A DNA stretch of 64,000 nt from Tahibacter harae. GTDB taxonomy: Bacteria > Pseudomonadota > Gammaproteobacteria > Xanthomonadales > Rhodanobacteraceae. The notes beneath the pieces were generated by a model that made no database searches, had not been told where the DNA came from, and saw only the letters and a list, made by a program, of their open reading frames with translations. Positions 12,697-21,792 of the stretch are shown piece by piece. The position numbers were made by a program, and so were the translations under genes. Numbering within the stretch: the stretch's first letter is position 1; every line of letters begins with the position of its first letter. The stretch covers positions 62,001 to 126,000 of the forward strand of contig NZ_JANFQO010000009.1 in NCBI RefSeq assembly GCF_024437735.1, given 5' to 3'.

Positions 12697-14835
12697 TCAG
12701 CCCCGGCGGCGGATTTCCCAGGCCCGGTGTATGCGCGGATTGCGTTCAAAATCGAACGGAATCGTGCTGGCGCTGATTTCCTTGAATTCCAGTTCAGGCA
12801 GCGCTTCCGCATCCAGCTGGAAACGGCGGAAATTGTTCGAAAAAAGAATCAGCCCGCCCGGCGCCAGCCGCTGCGCGCACAGGCCGAGCAGGCGCACATG
12901 GTCGCGCTGCACATCGAAGTCTTCGGCGCGCTTGGAATTGGAGAAAGTCGGCGGATCGACGTAGATCAGCTCGTACTCGCCGTCATCCTGCTGCAGGAAG
13001 GCTGCCGCATCGGCCTGCACCAGGCGGTGGCGCGCGCCGGTGAAACCATTCAGGCTGAGATTGCGCGAAGCCCATTCCAGGTACGTGGTGGAAAGATCCA
13101 CGCTGGTCGTGCCCGCCGCGCCGCCGGCCGCGGCATATACGCTGACCGCGCCGGTATAGCAGAACAGGTTCAGGAAACGCTTGCCGCGCGCCAGCTCGCG
13201 CACCCGCGCGCGCAACGGGCGATGGTCCAGGAACAGGCCGGTATCCAGGTAATCCCACAGATTGACCAGGAACTGCAGCCCGCCTTCCTGCACCGTCAGC
13301 AATTCACCGCGGCGATCCATGCGGCCGTATTTCTCGCCGCCCTTGCCGCGATAGCGCTGCTTGAGTGCGATGCGCTCGCGCGGCATCTCGAACACTTCCG
13401 CCGCCACGCGCACGATCTCGCGCCAGCGCTGGCGCGCCGTGTCCTCGTCGATGCTGGACGGCGCCTGGTATTCCTGGATATGCAGATGGTCGGCATAGAC
13501 GTCGATGGCCGCGGCGTATTCGGGCAGGTCGGCATCGTAGATGCGGTAGCACTGCACGCCTTCGCGTTCCAGCCGCTTGCGCAGGTGGCGGCGGTTCTTG
13601 TCCAGGCGGTTTTTCAGCATCTGCGCGCCGGCGGACAGCGGCTTGGCTTCGCGCGGCTCCTGCACGGCCGAAGCGCCGGGCTCGAAGTTCAGCAGCTGGC
13701 ATTCCAGCGCGCCGTTGTACAGCGCGTAGCGCTTGACCGCGCGCAGGCCGATGGCACGGCCCAGGTCCGCTTCCGAAGTAATCACGCTGGCGCGCCAGCC
13801 GGCGAATTCGCTGTCGAGCTTTTCACCGAGCAGGCGGTACAGCGGCTGCAGCGTGTCGCGGTCGCCCAGGCGCTGGCCGTAGGGCGGATTGGTGATGACC
13901 AGTCCCGGCTGGGTGCATTCGTGCGGTTTCTTCAGATGCGCCAGCGATTGCCGGCCCAGATGGATGAAGCCGGCCACGCCGGCGTGCTGGGCGTTGTGGC
14001 GCGCTTCTTCCAGCACCTGCGCATCCTGGTCGAAGCCGAAGAATCTGGCCTGCAGAACGCTCAGGCCGGCCTGGGCGCGCGCGGCGACTTCCTCGCGCAG
14101 GCGCTGCCACAGCGCGGCATCGTGGCCCGCCCAGCGCAGCACGCCGTAGTAGTCGCGCTTCCAGCCCGGCGCCACATCCGCGGCCATCCAGGCCGCCTCG
14201 ATCAGCAAGGTGCCCGAGCCGCACAGCGGATCGACCAGCGCGCCGCCGGCCGCATGCACCGCCGGCCACTGCGCACGCAACAGCAGCGCCGCGGCCAGGT
14301 TTTCCTTCAGCGAGGCACGGCCGTGGCCCTGGCGCCAGCCGCGCTGGTGCAGCGGTGCGCCGGAGAGATCCAGCGACAAGGTGCCGCGCTCGCGCCGCAG
14401 CAGCAGGTTGAAGCGCACATCGGGCCGTTCCGTATCCACCGCCGGCCGCGTGCCCAGGCGCTGGCGGAACTGATCGACCAGAGCGTCCTTGACCCGCTGC
14501 ACGGCGTAGTGGCTGTGGCTGATGCCGCGCGTGGCGCCGACGGCGTCTATGGCGAAGCTGCCCTCGGCGGCCAGATGGGCGGCGAAATCGACCGCGGCCA
14601 CGCCTTCGTACAGGGCCTCGCCGTCGGGCGCATCGAATTCGGCCAGCGGCAGCAGCACGCGGCTGGCCAGGCGCGACCACAGACAGGCGCGGTAGGCGGT
14701 TTCCAGGCTGCCGCTGAAGTGCACGCCGGCCAGCGCCTCGCGCGCGTCCGCCGCACCCAGCGCGGCCAGTTCATCGCGCAGCAGGTATTCCAGGCCCTTG
14801 GGGCAGGTCGCAAACAGCTTCAACAGCACACTCAT
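12697..14835 (-). CDS. rlmL: Bifunctional 23S rRNA (m2G2445/m7G2069) methyltransferase
   Basis: 712 residues (E. coli RlmKL 702). The start at MSVLLKLFATCPKGLEYLL (14835) is the conserved N-terminus; a start at 15009 lies inside the neighbouring gene. Residues 1-160 carry the THUMP region. The first methyltransferase half (RlmL, m2G2445) has DPLCGSGTLLIEAA and the N316-P-P-Y319 catalytic motif. The second half (RlmK, m7G2069) has FLNLFCYTGAVSVYAA and D627-P-P-T630. It acts on 23S rRNA in the cytoplasm. Its ATG overlaps the stop of the upstream hydrolase gene (ATGA), so the two are translationally coupled. Confidence 0.96.
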   Translation of the reverse strand: MSVLLKLFATCPKGLEYLLRDELAALGAADAREALAGVHFSGSLETAYRACLWSRLASRVLLPLAEFDAPDGEALYEGVAAVDFAAHLAAEGSFAIDAVGATRGISHSHYAVQRVKDALVDQFRQRLGTRPAVDTERPDVRFNLLLRRERGTLSLDLSGAPLHQRGWRQGHGRASLKENLAAALLLRAQWPAVHAAGGALVDPLCGSGTLLIEAAWMAADVAPGWKRDYYGVLRWAGHDAALWQRLREEVAARAQAGLSVLQARFFGFDQDAQVLEEARHNAQHAGVAGFIHLGRQSLAHLKKPHECTQPGLVITNPPYGQRLGDRDTLQPLYRLLGEKLDSEFAGWRASVITSEADLGRAIGLRAVKRYALYNGALECQLLNFEPGASAVQEPREAKPLSAGAQMLKNRLDKNRRHLRKRLEREGVQCYRIYDADLPEYAAAIDVYADHLHIQEYQAPSSIDEDTARQRWREIVRVAAEVFEMPRERIALKQRYRGKGGEKYGRMDRRGELLTVQEGGLQFLVNLWDYLDTGLFLDHRPLRARVRELARGKRFLNLFCYTGAVSVYAAAGGAAGTTSVDLSTTYLEWASRNLSLNGFTGARHRLVQADAAAFLQQDDGEYELIYVDPPTFSNSKRAEDFDVQRDHVRLLGLCAQRLAPGGLILFSNNFRRFQLDAEALPELEFKEISASTIPFDFERNPRIHRAWEIRRRG

Positions 14836-15383
14836 TCGGGAATGTCGGCCAGGGCGCCGAGGTCGGGCTGGGCTTCGATCGCGCCCAGGAACAGGCGGAA
14901 ATGTTCGGCGATGAGATCGACGTGATCGGCCAGGCGGTGCGAATCCGGCACCATCAGCAAGGTGGCGCGGCGCTGGCGCGCGAAGCTGATGGCCTCGGAG
15001 GCCGGACACAGCTCGTCGTTCCAGCCGTGTACCAGCGCCATGGGCACATGGGCCGCATCAAACGCAGATTCGTAGCCGGGGATTTCCAGCGGCGTGGCGA
15101 TCAGGAACAGGCCGGCCACATCGGCCTGCAGCGAAGCCAGACCGGACACGAACGCGCCCATGCTCGAACCGGCCAGGATGGTGCGCTCGTTCGGCCGCAC
15201 CTTGTGGCGCAGGCGGGCGATGCGCGGGTTGATGCAGGCCAGCATGCCGCGCGCATCCAGGTCGCGGTAGTCGGCGCGGCTGGCGCGCCAGCCGCAGGCC
15301 TGGGCCACCGCGGCCAGGGCCTGGACCTTGGTACCTTCGGGCCCGCTGTCGGAGCCGTGCGACAGGACGACATGACCTTTCAT
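14832..15383 (-). CDS. Alpha/beta hydrolase family protein
   Basis: 183 residues from the ATG at 15383, which has AGGAG upstream. The oxyanion segment HVVLSHGSDSGPEGTK is followed by the nucleophile elbow LAGSSMGAFVSG (GxSxG). A likely acid is in MALVHGWNDELCP, and the probable catalytic His is in PDSHRLADHVD. It is therefore a complete small serine hydrolase, cytoplasmic as there is no signal peptide. The substrate is unknown. It is coupled to rlmL by a four-base overlap. The open frame runs upstream to 15455 but lacks similarity there. Confidence 0.8.
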   Translation of the reverse strand: MKGHVVLSHGSDSGPEGTKVQALAAVAQACGWRASRADYRDLDARGMLACINPRIARLRHKVRPNERTILAGSSMGAFVSGLASLQADVAGLFLIATPLEIPGYESAFDAAHVPMALVHGWNDELCPASEAISFARQRRATLLMVPDSHRLADHVDLIAEHFRLFLGAIEAQPDLGALADIPE

Positions 15384-15469
15384 CGCTTCTCCTCGGCAGC
15401 GCGGATCGGGCGCGCATGCTAGCACGCACGGCGTTGGCAGCCGCGCGTGCCGCATGACAGACTGCGGCC

Positions 15470-16036
15470 ATGCCTGCCGACCTCGCCATACACGACCAGC
15501 CCCTGCCCTACGTGGCCAGCCTGGCGGCCCGCCCGGCCAGCGCGATCGACCTGGTCGTGATCCACTGCACGGAATTGCCCGACCTGGCCACGGCGCGGCG
15601 CTACGGCGAGGAAGTGCGCTACGCCTCCGGCACCGGCAACAGCGGCCACTATTACATCGACTACGACGGCAGCATCTACCGTTACGTCAGCGACGACCGC
15701 GTCGCCCATCACACCCGCGGCTACAACGAACGTTCCATCGGCATAGAACTGAGCAACCGCGGCCGCTGGCCGGACTGGCTGGATTCGCGCCGCCAGCATA
15801 TGGACGAACCGTATACCGAAGCGCAGATCCAGCGCCTGCTGCAATTGCTGCAGCATCTGCGCGAACGCCATCCGCAGCTGCGCTGGCTGGCCGGGCACGA
15901 GGACCTGGATACCAGCGAAGTGGCTGCCAGCGACGATGCCGGCCTGCGCGTGCGGCGCAAGCGCGATCCCGGCCCGCTGTTTCCGTGGCCGCGGCTGCAG
16001 GCCAGCGGCCTGCAGCGGCTGGCGCCGGCGCAATGA
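15470..16036 (+). CDS. N-acetylmuramoyl-L-alanine amidase (Amidase_2/AmpD-type)
   Basis: 188 residues. The Amidase_2 fold hydrolyses the amide between N-acetylmuramic acid and L-Ala in peptidoglycan fragments. Expected zinc ligands are H32 (VVIHCTE), H143 (LAGHEDLD) and D166 (KRDPGPLFPW). GHYYIDYDGSIYRYV and NERSIGIELSNRG also match the family. There is no signal peptide, so it may be a cytoplasmic recycling enzyme, though it differs from canonical AmpD in the loop regions. The stop overlaps the next start (ATGA), giving a coupled pair of wall hydrolases. Confidence 0.9.
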   Translation: MPADLAIHDQPLPYVASLAARPASAIDLVVIHCTELPDLATARRYGEEVRYASGTGNSGHYYIDYDGSIYRYVSDDRVAHHTRGYNERSIGIELSNRGRWPDWLDSRRQHMDEPYTEAQIQRLLQLLQHLRERHPQLRWLAGHEDLDTSEVAASDDAGLRVRRKRDPGPLFPWPRLQASGLQRLAPAQ

Positions 16037-16560
16037 ATTCCGCGCGGATGAAACACGCCCTGCCGAACGGCCGCCGCACGAAAAAAGCGCTGTGTCTGAT
16101 CCTGCTGCTGATCGCCCTCGTCCTCAGCGGCTGCGGCGCGCGCGTTCCCGCCCGCGGCAGCACGCCGCTGCCGCCCATCCGCGCCAGCGCCAACGATGTG
16201 CTGTTCCGCGCGATCAGCCTGGTCGGTACGCCCTATCGCTACGGCGGCAACACGCCCCAGGGCGGCTTCGATTGCAGCGGACTGATCGGCTACGTATTCA
16301 GCGACGTGGCCGGCGCGCGCCTGCCGCGCAGCGCCGACGGCATCGCCGACCTGGCTGCGCCCAAGGTGCCGCGCGAACAGCTGGCCAGCGGCGATCTGGT
16401 GTTCTTCCGCGACAGCGGCCGCATCAACCATATCGGCATCTATGTAGGCGAAGGCCGCTTCGTGCACGCGCCCAGCAGCGGCGGCACGGTGCGGCTGGAT
16501 GCGCTGGACGGCGACTACTGGCGGGATCACTACGCCGGGGCGAAGCGCGTGTTGCAGTAG
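16033..16560 (+). CDS. NlpC/P60 family lipoprotein peptidase
   Basis: 175 residues. The N-terminus is a lipoprotein signal (LLLIALVLSGC, lipid-modified Cys34). The C40 peptidase domain has catalytic C81 in GGFDCSGLIGYVF and H133 in INHIGIYVGEG, followed by FVHAPSSGGTVRLD. The enzyme should cleave D-Glu-meso-DAP or related peptide bonds in peptidoglycan stems, anchored to the envelope. The start overlaps the stop of the amidase gene by four bases. Two closely spaced in-frame ATGs (codons 1 and 6) are possible starts. Confidence 0.92.
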   Translation: MNSARMKHALPNGRRTKKALCLILLLIALVLSGCGARVPARGSTPLPPIRASANDVLFRAISLVGTPYRYGGNTPQGGFDCSGLIGYVFSDVAGARLPRSADGIADLAAPKVPREQLASGDLVFFRDSGRINHIGIYVGEGRFVHAPSSGGTVRLDALDGDYWRDHYAGAKRVLQ

Positions 16561-16570
16561 CCGAATTCGC

Positions 16571-16631
16571 GACTCAGGATTCGGGATTCGAGTCCGCTTT
16601 TGCGAATCCCCAATCCCGGATCACCAATCCC
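16571..16631. repeat. GGGATTCG inverted repeat, copy A
   Basis: GGATTCGGGATTCG on the left faces GCGAATCCCCAATCCCGG and CACCAATCCC on the right, in the 76-bp gap between two convergent genes. It belongs to the family also seen near 20370, 48849, 49199 and 56457. The hairpin could act as a transcription stop for both flanking genes. Confidence 0.75.
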
Positions 16632-16636
16632 AACTC

Positions 16637-17197
16637 TCAAGCCACATGCAGCCGCTGCGCCCAGTTCGCCAGCGCCACCATCAACTTGTGCACAAGTTCC
16701 CGCGTCTTCGCATCCGTGAGCCGGCCCTCGGCGTCGAACTTGGTTTCGACCTGGCCGACCATGACTTCGGGGCGGTTGAGCACATGCATGTCCAGCGACA
16801 CCGCGACCTGACGCAGGTGGTACTGCGAGCGCGCGGTGCCCAGCAGGCCGGCGCTGGCGCCCATGATGGCGAGCGGCTTGTCGCGGAACGGGTTGTCCTG
16901 GGGCGGGCGCGAACACCAGTCGATTGCGTTCTTGAGTACGCCGGGAATGGAATAGTTGTATTCGGGACTGACGATCAGCAGCGCGTCGGCGCTGCGGATC
17001 TGCTGCTTGAGGCGCTGCACCGCCGCCGGCAAGCCGGCTTTTTCCACGTCGCCGTCGTAGATGGGAATGCCGGCCAGGTCGGCCACTTCCAGTTGCGAGC
17101 CTTCGGCGAGTTCCTCGCGCGCCACGTTGAGCAGGCGGCGGTTGTAGGACGCTTTGCGCAGGCTGCCGCAGATACCGAGTATGCGCGTTTCGCTCAT
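16637..17197 (-). CDS. NADPH-dependent FMN reductase (ChrR/SsuE-like flavodoxin fold)
   Basis: 186 residues. GICGSLRKASYNRRLL is the flavin-phosphate loop of the NADPH-dependent FMN reductase family. SPEYNYSIPGVLKNAIDW is the second FMN-binding block and is diagnostic. Enzymes of this group reduce quinones, azo dyes, chromate or free FMN in the cytoplasm; the physiological substrate here is unknown. It is a single gene, convergent with the NlpC/P60 gene across the GGGATTCG repeat. Confidence 0.9.
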   Translation of the reverse strand: MSETRILGICGSLRKASYNRRLLNVAREELAEGSQLEVADLAGIPIYDGDVEKAGLPAAVQRLKQQIRSADALLIVSPEYNYSIPGVLKNAIDWCSRPPQDNPFRDKPLAIMGASAGLLGTARSQYHLRQVAVSLDMHVLNRPEVMVGQVETKFDAEGRLTDAKTRELVHKLMVALANWAQRLHVA

Positions 17198-17316
17198 GGG
17201 GATACGCCGTAGCCGAGGAGAGAAACAGGCTGATCAGCCTAGCGCACGCGGCCACGCAGCGAGCGCCGTGCACAGAAGTTTTCCGCGCGCCGGCGCGTGC
17301 GAAATCCGCCCGGGGC

Positions 17317-17359
17317 CAAAACAGAAACGCGGCCAGACAACCCTGCCCGGCCGCGGTTT
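17317..17359 (-). terminator. Rho-independent terminator of slyD
   Basis: On the minus strand an 8-9 bp GC stem (CGCGGCC / GGCCGCG) with an ACAACCC-containing loop is followed by TTTCTGTTTT, just after the slyD stop at 17366. Confidence 0.8.
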
Positions 17360-17365
17360 CCTGGA

Positions 17366-17857
17366 TCAACCGTGTTCGTTGCCGCCCGGACCGTGGGCGT
17401 GGCCGTGGGCGATCTCTTCCGGCTGGGCATCGCGCACGCCAGTCAGCTCCACGTCGAACTTGAGCTTCTGGCCGGCCAGCGGATGGTTCAGGTCAACGTC
17501 GATCGCGGTCATGCCGACCTTGAGTACGGTGACCACGCGGTGGCCGCCGCCCTTGAGGCTGAGCACCGTCACGTCGCCCACCTTGAGCTTCTGCGCGCCG
17601 CTGAAATACTTCTTGGGCACGCGCTGCTTGGAATCCGGATTGCGCGGGCCGTAGGCCTCTTCCGAACTCAGCTCGACCTCGAACTTGTCGCCGACCGCGC
17701 GGCCTTCCAGCGCCTTTTCCAGGCCCGGGATGATATTGCCGTGGCCGAGCAGGATGGACAGCGGCGCCGGGCGCTCGCGCGAATTGTCGACCACGTTGCC
17801 GTCTTCGCCGACGACGGTGTAGTGGAAGCTGACGACTTTGTTCTTCTCGGCGTTCAT
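17366..17857 (-). CDS. slyD: FKBP-type peptidyl-prolyl isomerase SlyD
   Basis: 163 residues. SlyD combines a cis-trans prolyl isomerase (FKBP) domain with an inserted chaperone flap and a metal-binding tail, in the cytoplasm. The FKBP core begins NKVVSFHYTVVGEDGNVVDN and continues with LSILLGHGNIIPGLEKALEG and VELSSEEAYGPRNP. The flap lies around residues 70-125, and DLNHPLAGQKLKFDVELTGV closes the FKBP fold. The C-terminus HGHAHGPGGNEHG is a short His-rich metal-binding tail, shorter than in E. coli. A terminator follows. Confidence 0.93.
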   Translation of the reverse strand: MNAEKNKVVSFHYTVVGEDGNVVDNSRERPAPLSILLGHGNIIPGLEKALEGRAVGDKFEVELSSEEAYGPRNPDSKQRVPKKYFSGAQKLKVGDVTVLSLKGGGHRVVTVLKVGMTAIDVDLNHPLAGQKLKFDVELTGVRDAQPEEIAHGHAHGPGGNEHG

Positions 17858-17960
17858 GGATAACCCTGCGGGTGCAAAGGGCGCGCATGGTAGCGGCCGC
17901 GCCGCGGCGCGTCACCTTGCGCCGCGGCGGCGGCGGCGAAATTCCTTGCACTGCGGGGAG

Positions 17961-18521
17961 TTAGCCCTGGGCCAGGCCGGGCTGGGCCAGCGCCGGAGCG
18001 GCTTCCAGACGGGCGATGCGGCGGCGCATGCGTTCACGCAGCGCATCGCGCCGGCGCGCCAGCAGGCGGCCAAGCTGCTGGCGCTGCAGCGCGCCTTCGC
18101 CGCTGGCGAGCAGGCCGCGGCGGTAATCGCAAAAATCCACATAGGCGGCGATGACATGGCGCAGCCGGCGCAGCAGCAGCTCCAGCATGATGGCGTCATC
18201 GAGCAGGCCGATCACGGCGACTTCGTCGGGAATCAGGTCTTCCGGATCGGCGAAATAGATCAGCGTGCGCAGCACCTCGCGGCGCTCCTGCGCGGGCAGG
18301 CACCAGTCCTCGTCTTCCAGCATCAGGATCATCTGCTGCACGCAGACCAGGCGCTGGCGCACATAGCGCGGCGTGCTGGCCAGCGGCAGGGTGTTCAGCG
18401 CTTCCTTGGCGGTTTCCACCACTTCGCACTCGTCCATGCACTCGGCCAGGCGCTCGGCGCGCGCCAGCGCCGCCTGGAAGCGGGCGATATCTTCGGCTTC
18501 GAGTACAAAGGTGATGCGCAC
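17961..18521 (-). CDS. DUF1232 (YkvA-like) protein
   Basis: 186 residues, starting with GTG at 18521. The segment LRTLIYFADPEDLIPDEVAV followed by IGLLDDAIMLELLLRRL matches the DUF1232 signature (DxIPD...GxxDD). No clear signal peptide is seen, and the first 80 residues are acidic and helical. The C-terminus is Arg/Gln/Ala-rich and likely a helix. Function unknown. It is divergent from the gene at 18732 with a 210-bp spacer. Confidence 0.75.
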   Translation of the reverse strand: MRITFVLEAEDIARFQAALARAERLAECMDECEVVETAKEALNTLPLASTPRYVRQRLVCVQQMILMLEDEDWCLPAQERREVLRTLIYFADPEDLIPDEVAVIGLLDDAIMLELLLRRLRHVIAAYVDFCDYRRGLLASGEGALQRQQLGRLLARRRDALRERMRRRIARLEAAPALAQPGLAQG

Positions 18522-18731
18522 AATCGACGAGCCTACGCGCGCCGGCCGGCAGCGTCAAAAGCCGCTGGTCCGGGGTTGGCTCCGTCTGCGGGCTCGGCCG
18601 GGGGCGGGAGTCGCGAACGCGACAGCCGCTGCTGCGATAGTGGTGTGGGTAAGCGTCGGGCAGGTGTCCCAGCGGGCTGGCACATGACTTAGCATGCAGG
18701 CACGCCTGGTTCCCGCCGCCGGAGCTTGTCC

Positions 18732-19181
18732 ATGCATGCCCTTCGCCGCGCCGCCCTGTCGCTGGCCCTGCTCGCCCAGCCGGTTTCCGCCCTGGAACTG
18801 CCGCAGTGGCTGGCCGGCCACTGGCGCACGGAAAGCGCGGGCCGCAGCACGGACGAAGTCTGGCTCGCGCCGGCGCAGGGACTGATGACCGGCATGAGCC
18901 GCACCACCGGCGGCAAGCGGCCGTTCTTTGAATTCGTGCGCATAGAACAGCGTGCCGGCGCGCTGTACTACATCGCCCAACCCGGCGGCCGCGAGCCGAC
19001 CGAATTCCGCGCGGTCAAGGCCGGCGCGGACAGCATCGAGTTTGAAAACACCGCGCACGATTTTCCGCAGCGCATCGTCTATGAGCGCCGCGGCGCGGAC
19101 GAGCTGGCCGCGCGCGTCGAAGGCAGCCAGAACGGCAAGCCGCGCGAGGAACGCTGGAACTACCGCCGCGTCGGCCGCTAG
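18732..19181 (+). CDS. Exported DUF6265-like protein
   Basis: 149 residues from the ATG at 18732 (GGAG 7 bases upstream); the in-frame TTG at 18726 is less likely. A signal peptide (LRRAALSLALLAQPVSALE) is followed by LPQWLAGHWRTE and DEVWLAPAQGLMTGMSRTTG, then NTAHDFPQRIVYER. This pattern, a small beta-barrel-like domain with GxW and HDFPQRIxYxR, is that of a widespread exported family known as DUF6265. Function unknown. Confidence 0.75.
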   Translation: MHALRRAALSLALLAQPVSALELPQWLAGHWRTESAGRSTDEVWLAPAQGLMTGMSRTTGGKRPFFEFVRIEQRAGALYYIAQPGGREPTEFRAVKAGADSIEFENTAHDFPQRIVYERRGADELAARVEGSQNGKPREERWNYRRVGR

Positions 19182-19217
19182 CCGGGGGCACGGCTGACGC
19201 TGCCTGCGGCAGCGGAC

Positions 19218-19772
19218 TCAAAGACAGGCCGCCACCACTTCGCGTATCGCCTCCTGCTTGCCGTCCAGCAGCAGCTCGGCCTGCAGCGGTTCGCCCTTGC
19301 CCGGCGCGGCCACCGACAGACGCAGGCGCCTGGACTGGGCATCGACCACGGCCTTCACCAAGCTTCCCAGTGCACCGGGCCTGGCATTGGGCTGCGAGCG
19401 CGCAACGATGAAGCCGTCGCCGTCCACGCCATACCAGCCGCTGATCGGCCCTTTCACCTGCAGACCGTCGCCGCGGGTATCCACGCTCCACTCGGCCACG
19501 TCGCCCTGCTCGCCGGCACCGTCGGGTCCTTCGTAGGCATCCAGCGCGAAGCCGCCGGCGTTGTCGCCCTTGCTCAGCACCACGCTGACGCTGAGCGCGC
19601 CATTTTTGGCCGGATGGCAGGCGAACTCGAACTGCACCGGCTGCAGCTGGACCGGGCCTACGTGGGCGCTGCCGGCAAAACGCTGCTTGCGCAGCAGATG
19701 GCCGTCCTCGGCCGCGGCGGAAAGGGCCAGGGTCAGCAGCAACAGGCCGGCAAGACTACGCGAAGCAAACAT
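19218..19772 (-). CDS. Exported protein of unknown function
   Basis: 184 residues from the ATG at 19772 (GGAGA upstream). A signal peptide ends near LALSAAAED. The mature part contains two Cys residues only (FACHPAKN and the C-terminal VVAACL) and mixed beta-type sequence such as GALSVSVVLSKGDNAGGFAL. I do not recognise a family. It is divergent from the gene at 19912. The longer frame upstream to 19913 lacks a signal and was rejected. Confidence 0.65.
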   Translation of the reverse strand: MFASRSLAGLLLLTLALSAAAEDGHLLRKQRFAGSAHVGPVQLQPVQFEFACHPAKNGALSVSVVLSKGDNAGGFALDAYEGPDGAGEQGDVAEWSVDTRGDGLQVKGPISGWYGVDGDGFIVARSQPNARPGALGSLVKAVVDAQSRRLRLSVAAPGKGEPLQAELLLDGKQEAIREVVAACL

Positions 19773-19911
19773 GCGGTTCTCCAGAAATGATGGCGCGCGC
19801 CGTATGGTGGTGCAGGCCCGCCGCGGCGGCAACGCAGCCCCGACTTCCAGCACTGGGAGCGGCCGCGCGCGCGCAACAGGCTCAGCACTCCCCGCAGGAA
19901 CGACGACGACC

Positions 19912-20364
19912 ATGCGACACGAACAGGCCTGGCAGGACGCACAACAGATCGAAACTCTGGTGCCGGCGATCTATGCCTGCATCTCCGGCGCCGCCGGCGC
20001 CCCGCGCGACTGGGACCGCTTCCGCGCCCTGCACCGCCCCGATTCGCGCAGCCTGCGCACCGTCATCGACGCCGACGGCAGGCCCCGCGCCGAAAGCTTC
20101 ACGGTCGAGGAATACATCCTCAACGTCACGCCGTTCTTTGCCCAGAACGATTTCTTCGAGGTCGAGACCGCCTGCCGCATCGAACGCTTCGGCCAGGTCG
20201 CCCACGTCTGGAGCCGCTACGATGCCCGCCCCGCGCCGGGCTCGCCGGTACTGCTCAAGCGCGGCGCCAACTCGATACAGCTGTTCCACGACGGCGCACG
20301 CTGGTGGGTGGTGAGCACGATCTGGGACAACGAGCGCGAGGGGTTGCGGTTCGATCTGTTCTAG
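19912..20364 (+). CDS. NTF2-like (SnoaL-fold) protein
   Basis: 150 residues. DWDRFRALHRPDSRSLRTVI, VEEYILNVTPFFAQNDFFEV and FGQVAHVWSRYDAR resemble a cystatin/NTF2-like fold found in many stand-alone bacterial proteins. NSIQLFHDGARWWVVSTIWD matches the last strands of that fold. No catalytic residues can be assigned and there is no signal peptide, so it is a cytoplasmic protein of unknown role. It ends 5 bp before the GGGATTCG repeat copy B. Confidence 0.7.
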   Translation: MRHEQAWQDAQQIETLVPAIYACISGAAGAPRDWDRFRALHRPDSRSLRTVIDADGRPRAESFTVEEYILNVTPFFAQNDFFEVETACRIERFGQVAHVWSRYDARPAPGSPVLLKRGANSIQLFHDGARWWVVSTIWDNEREGLRFDLF

Positions 20365-20369
20365 AAGTG

Positions 20370-20434
20370 CCGGGATTCGTAACAGCAGGGCGAGGCGCGC
20401 TGTTGCGAATCCCGGATCCTTAATCCCGAATCAC
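20370..20434. repeat. GGGATTCG inverted repeat, copy B
   Basis: CCGGGATTCGTAACAGC (20370-20386) pairs with GCTGTTGCGAATCCCGG (20399-20415) around a 12-base loop, apart from one mismatched T/T position. The right flank TTAATCCCGAATCACC lies inside the end of the convergent ycaQ-like gene. Confidence 0.85.
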
Positions 20435-21676
20435 CGCCTTCCGCAACTTGGCAGCCAGGCCGCGCGGCTCGCTGCGCCCGAGCTTCACCGTCGGCGTGCC
20501 ATGCCATCCGGCGCAACGGCGGATCGCTTCGGCCACGTCCTGCAGCAGCTGTTCGTCGGGCTCCACGCCTTCTTCGAGGAAGATCGCCTTGACCTCGAAC
20601 ACGCCCTCCTTGCGGTGCGCCTTGGCATCCAGCCGCCCGGCCAGGCGGCCGCGCTGCAGGATAGGAAGCACGAAATAGCCGTAGCGGCGCTTGGGTTCCG
20701 GCGTATAGCACTCAATGCGGTAGTCGAAGCCGAACAGGGCGGCGGCGCGGTCGCGGTCCCACACCACCGGATCGAACGGTGAAAGCAGGCTGCTGTGGGT
20801 TGCGCGCAGGCGGCCGCGCGCGGCGCGTGCGGCCAGCGCGGCGTGGTCGGCGTGCACATAGCCGGGCTTGTCCCAGCCGGCGACCTGTACCGGGAAAATC
20901 TCGCCGCGCTCCAGCAGCGGCGCCAGCTCTGCGGGCGTGATCTGGCGGCCCAGGCGGAAATAGTCGGCAATCCAGCGCGCCTGGGTCACTCCCAATGCCT
21001 TGACCGAGCGCGCGATCCATTCCTGCTTGACCGCGTCCGGCGCGGTCTCGGCCCGCGCCACGCGGTAGCGCTGCGCCTTGGCCAGCACGCGTTCGCGCAG
21101 ATCGTAGACGCGCTGGAAATTGTCGCGCCGCGCGACCATCAGCTCGCCGGTGCCGAACAGCGCCTCCAGCCAGCGCTTTTCCGCCTTCCAGCCCCACCAG
21201 CCGCCGCTGGCCTGGCCGTCCTGGCGCGCGAAATCGGCCGAACGCACCGCGCCGCGTTCGGCCACATGGGCGAGCAGATCGTCGGTCTCGCGCCGGTGCG
21301 AGGCGCGCACGCGCTGGGCATGGCGCAGGGCCCAGTGCTGCAATCGCGCGGGACGATACGCCGTATGCAAATCCAGATCGGCCATGGGCGCGAAACAGGC
21401 TTCGTGCGCCCAGGTCTCGAAGATGCGTCCCTGCGCCAGCACCTGCTCCAGCCATTCGGCCGGATAGCTGCCAAGGCGCGAGAACAAGGTCAGGTACGGA
21501 CTGCGCGCCACCACATGGATGGTGTCGATCTGCAGCAATTGCATCTGCGCAATCGCCGCAACCAGCCGCGCCGGCGTGGGCCGGGCCCGCGGCGGCACCA
21601 GCAGTCCCTGCGCCGCCAGGTGCAGCAGACGCGCCTGGCGCAGGTTCAGATGCAGCGGCGGATCGACGGCGGACAT
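20420..21676 (-). CDS. YcaQ-like winged-helix DNA glycosylase family protein
   Basis: 418 residues from ATG 21676 (an upstream start at 21865 has no family similarity). The N-terminal MQLLQIDTIHVVARSPYLTLFSR block contains the QxD motif of the YcaQ/AlkX/HTH_42 family, which excises interstrand crosslinks and bulky alkyl lesions from DNA. EWLEQVLAQGRIFETWAHEACF, FDPVVWDRDRAAALFGFDYR and YGYFVLPILQRGRLAGRLD match the family core. The last codons VIRD-stop are written in the GGGATTCG repeat. It is monocistronic and convergent with the NTF2-like gene. Confidence 0.88.
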   Translation of the reverse strand: MSAVDPPLHLNLRQARLLHLAAQGLLVPPRARPTPARLVAAIAQMQLLQIDTIHVVARSPYLTLFSRLGSYPAEWLEQVLAQGRIFETWAHEACFAPMADLDLHTAYRPARLQHWALRHAQRVRASHRRETDDLLAHVAERGAVRSADFARQDGQASGGWWGWKAEKRWLEALFGTGELMVARRDNFQRVYDLRERVLAKAQRYRVARAETAPDAVKQEWIARSVKALGVTQARWIADYFRLGRQITPAELAPLLERGEIFPVQVAGWDKPGYVHADHAALAARAARGRLRATHSSLLSPFDPVVWDRDRAAALFGFDYRIECYTPEPKRRYGYFVLPILQRGRLAGRLDAKAHRKEGVFEVKAIFLEEGVEPDEQLLQDVAEAIRRCAGWHGTPTVKLGRSEPRGLAAKLRKAVIRD

Positions 21677-21792
21677 AGGCGCTCCCTGCGACGGAATCCG
21701 CCGCAGTGTAAGCGCAGTGCGCGCGCGCAAATGAGGACAGAACCGTGCGCGGCCATGGCACACTGGATGGCCGCCGCCACCGGAAGCCCGCC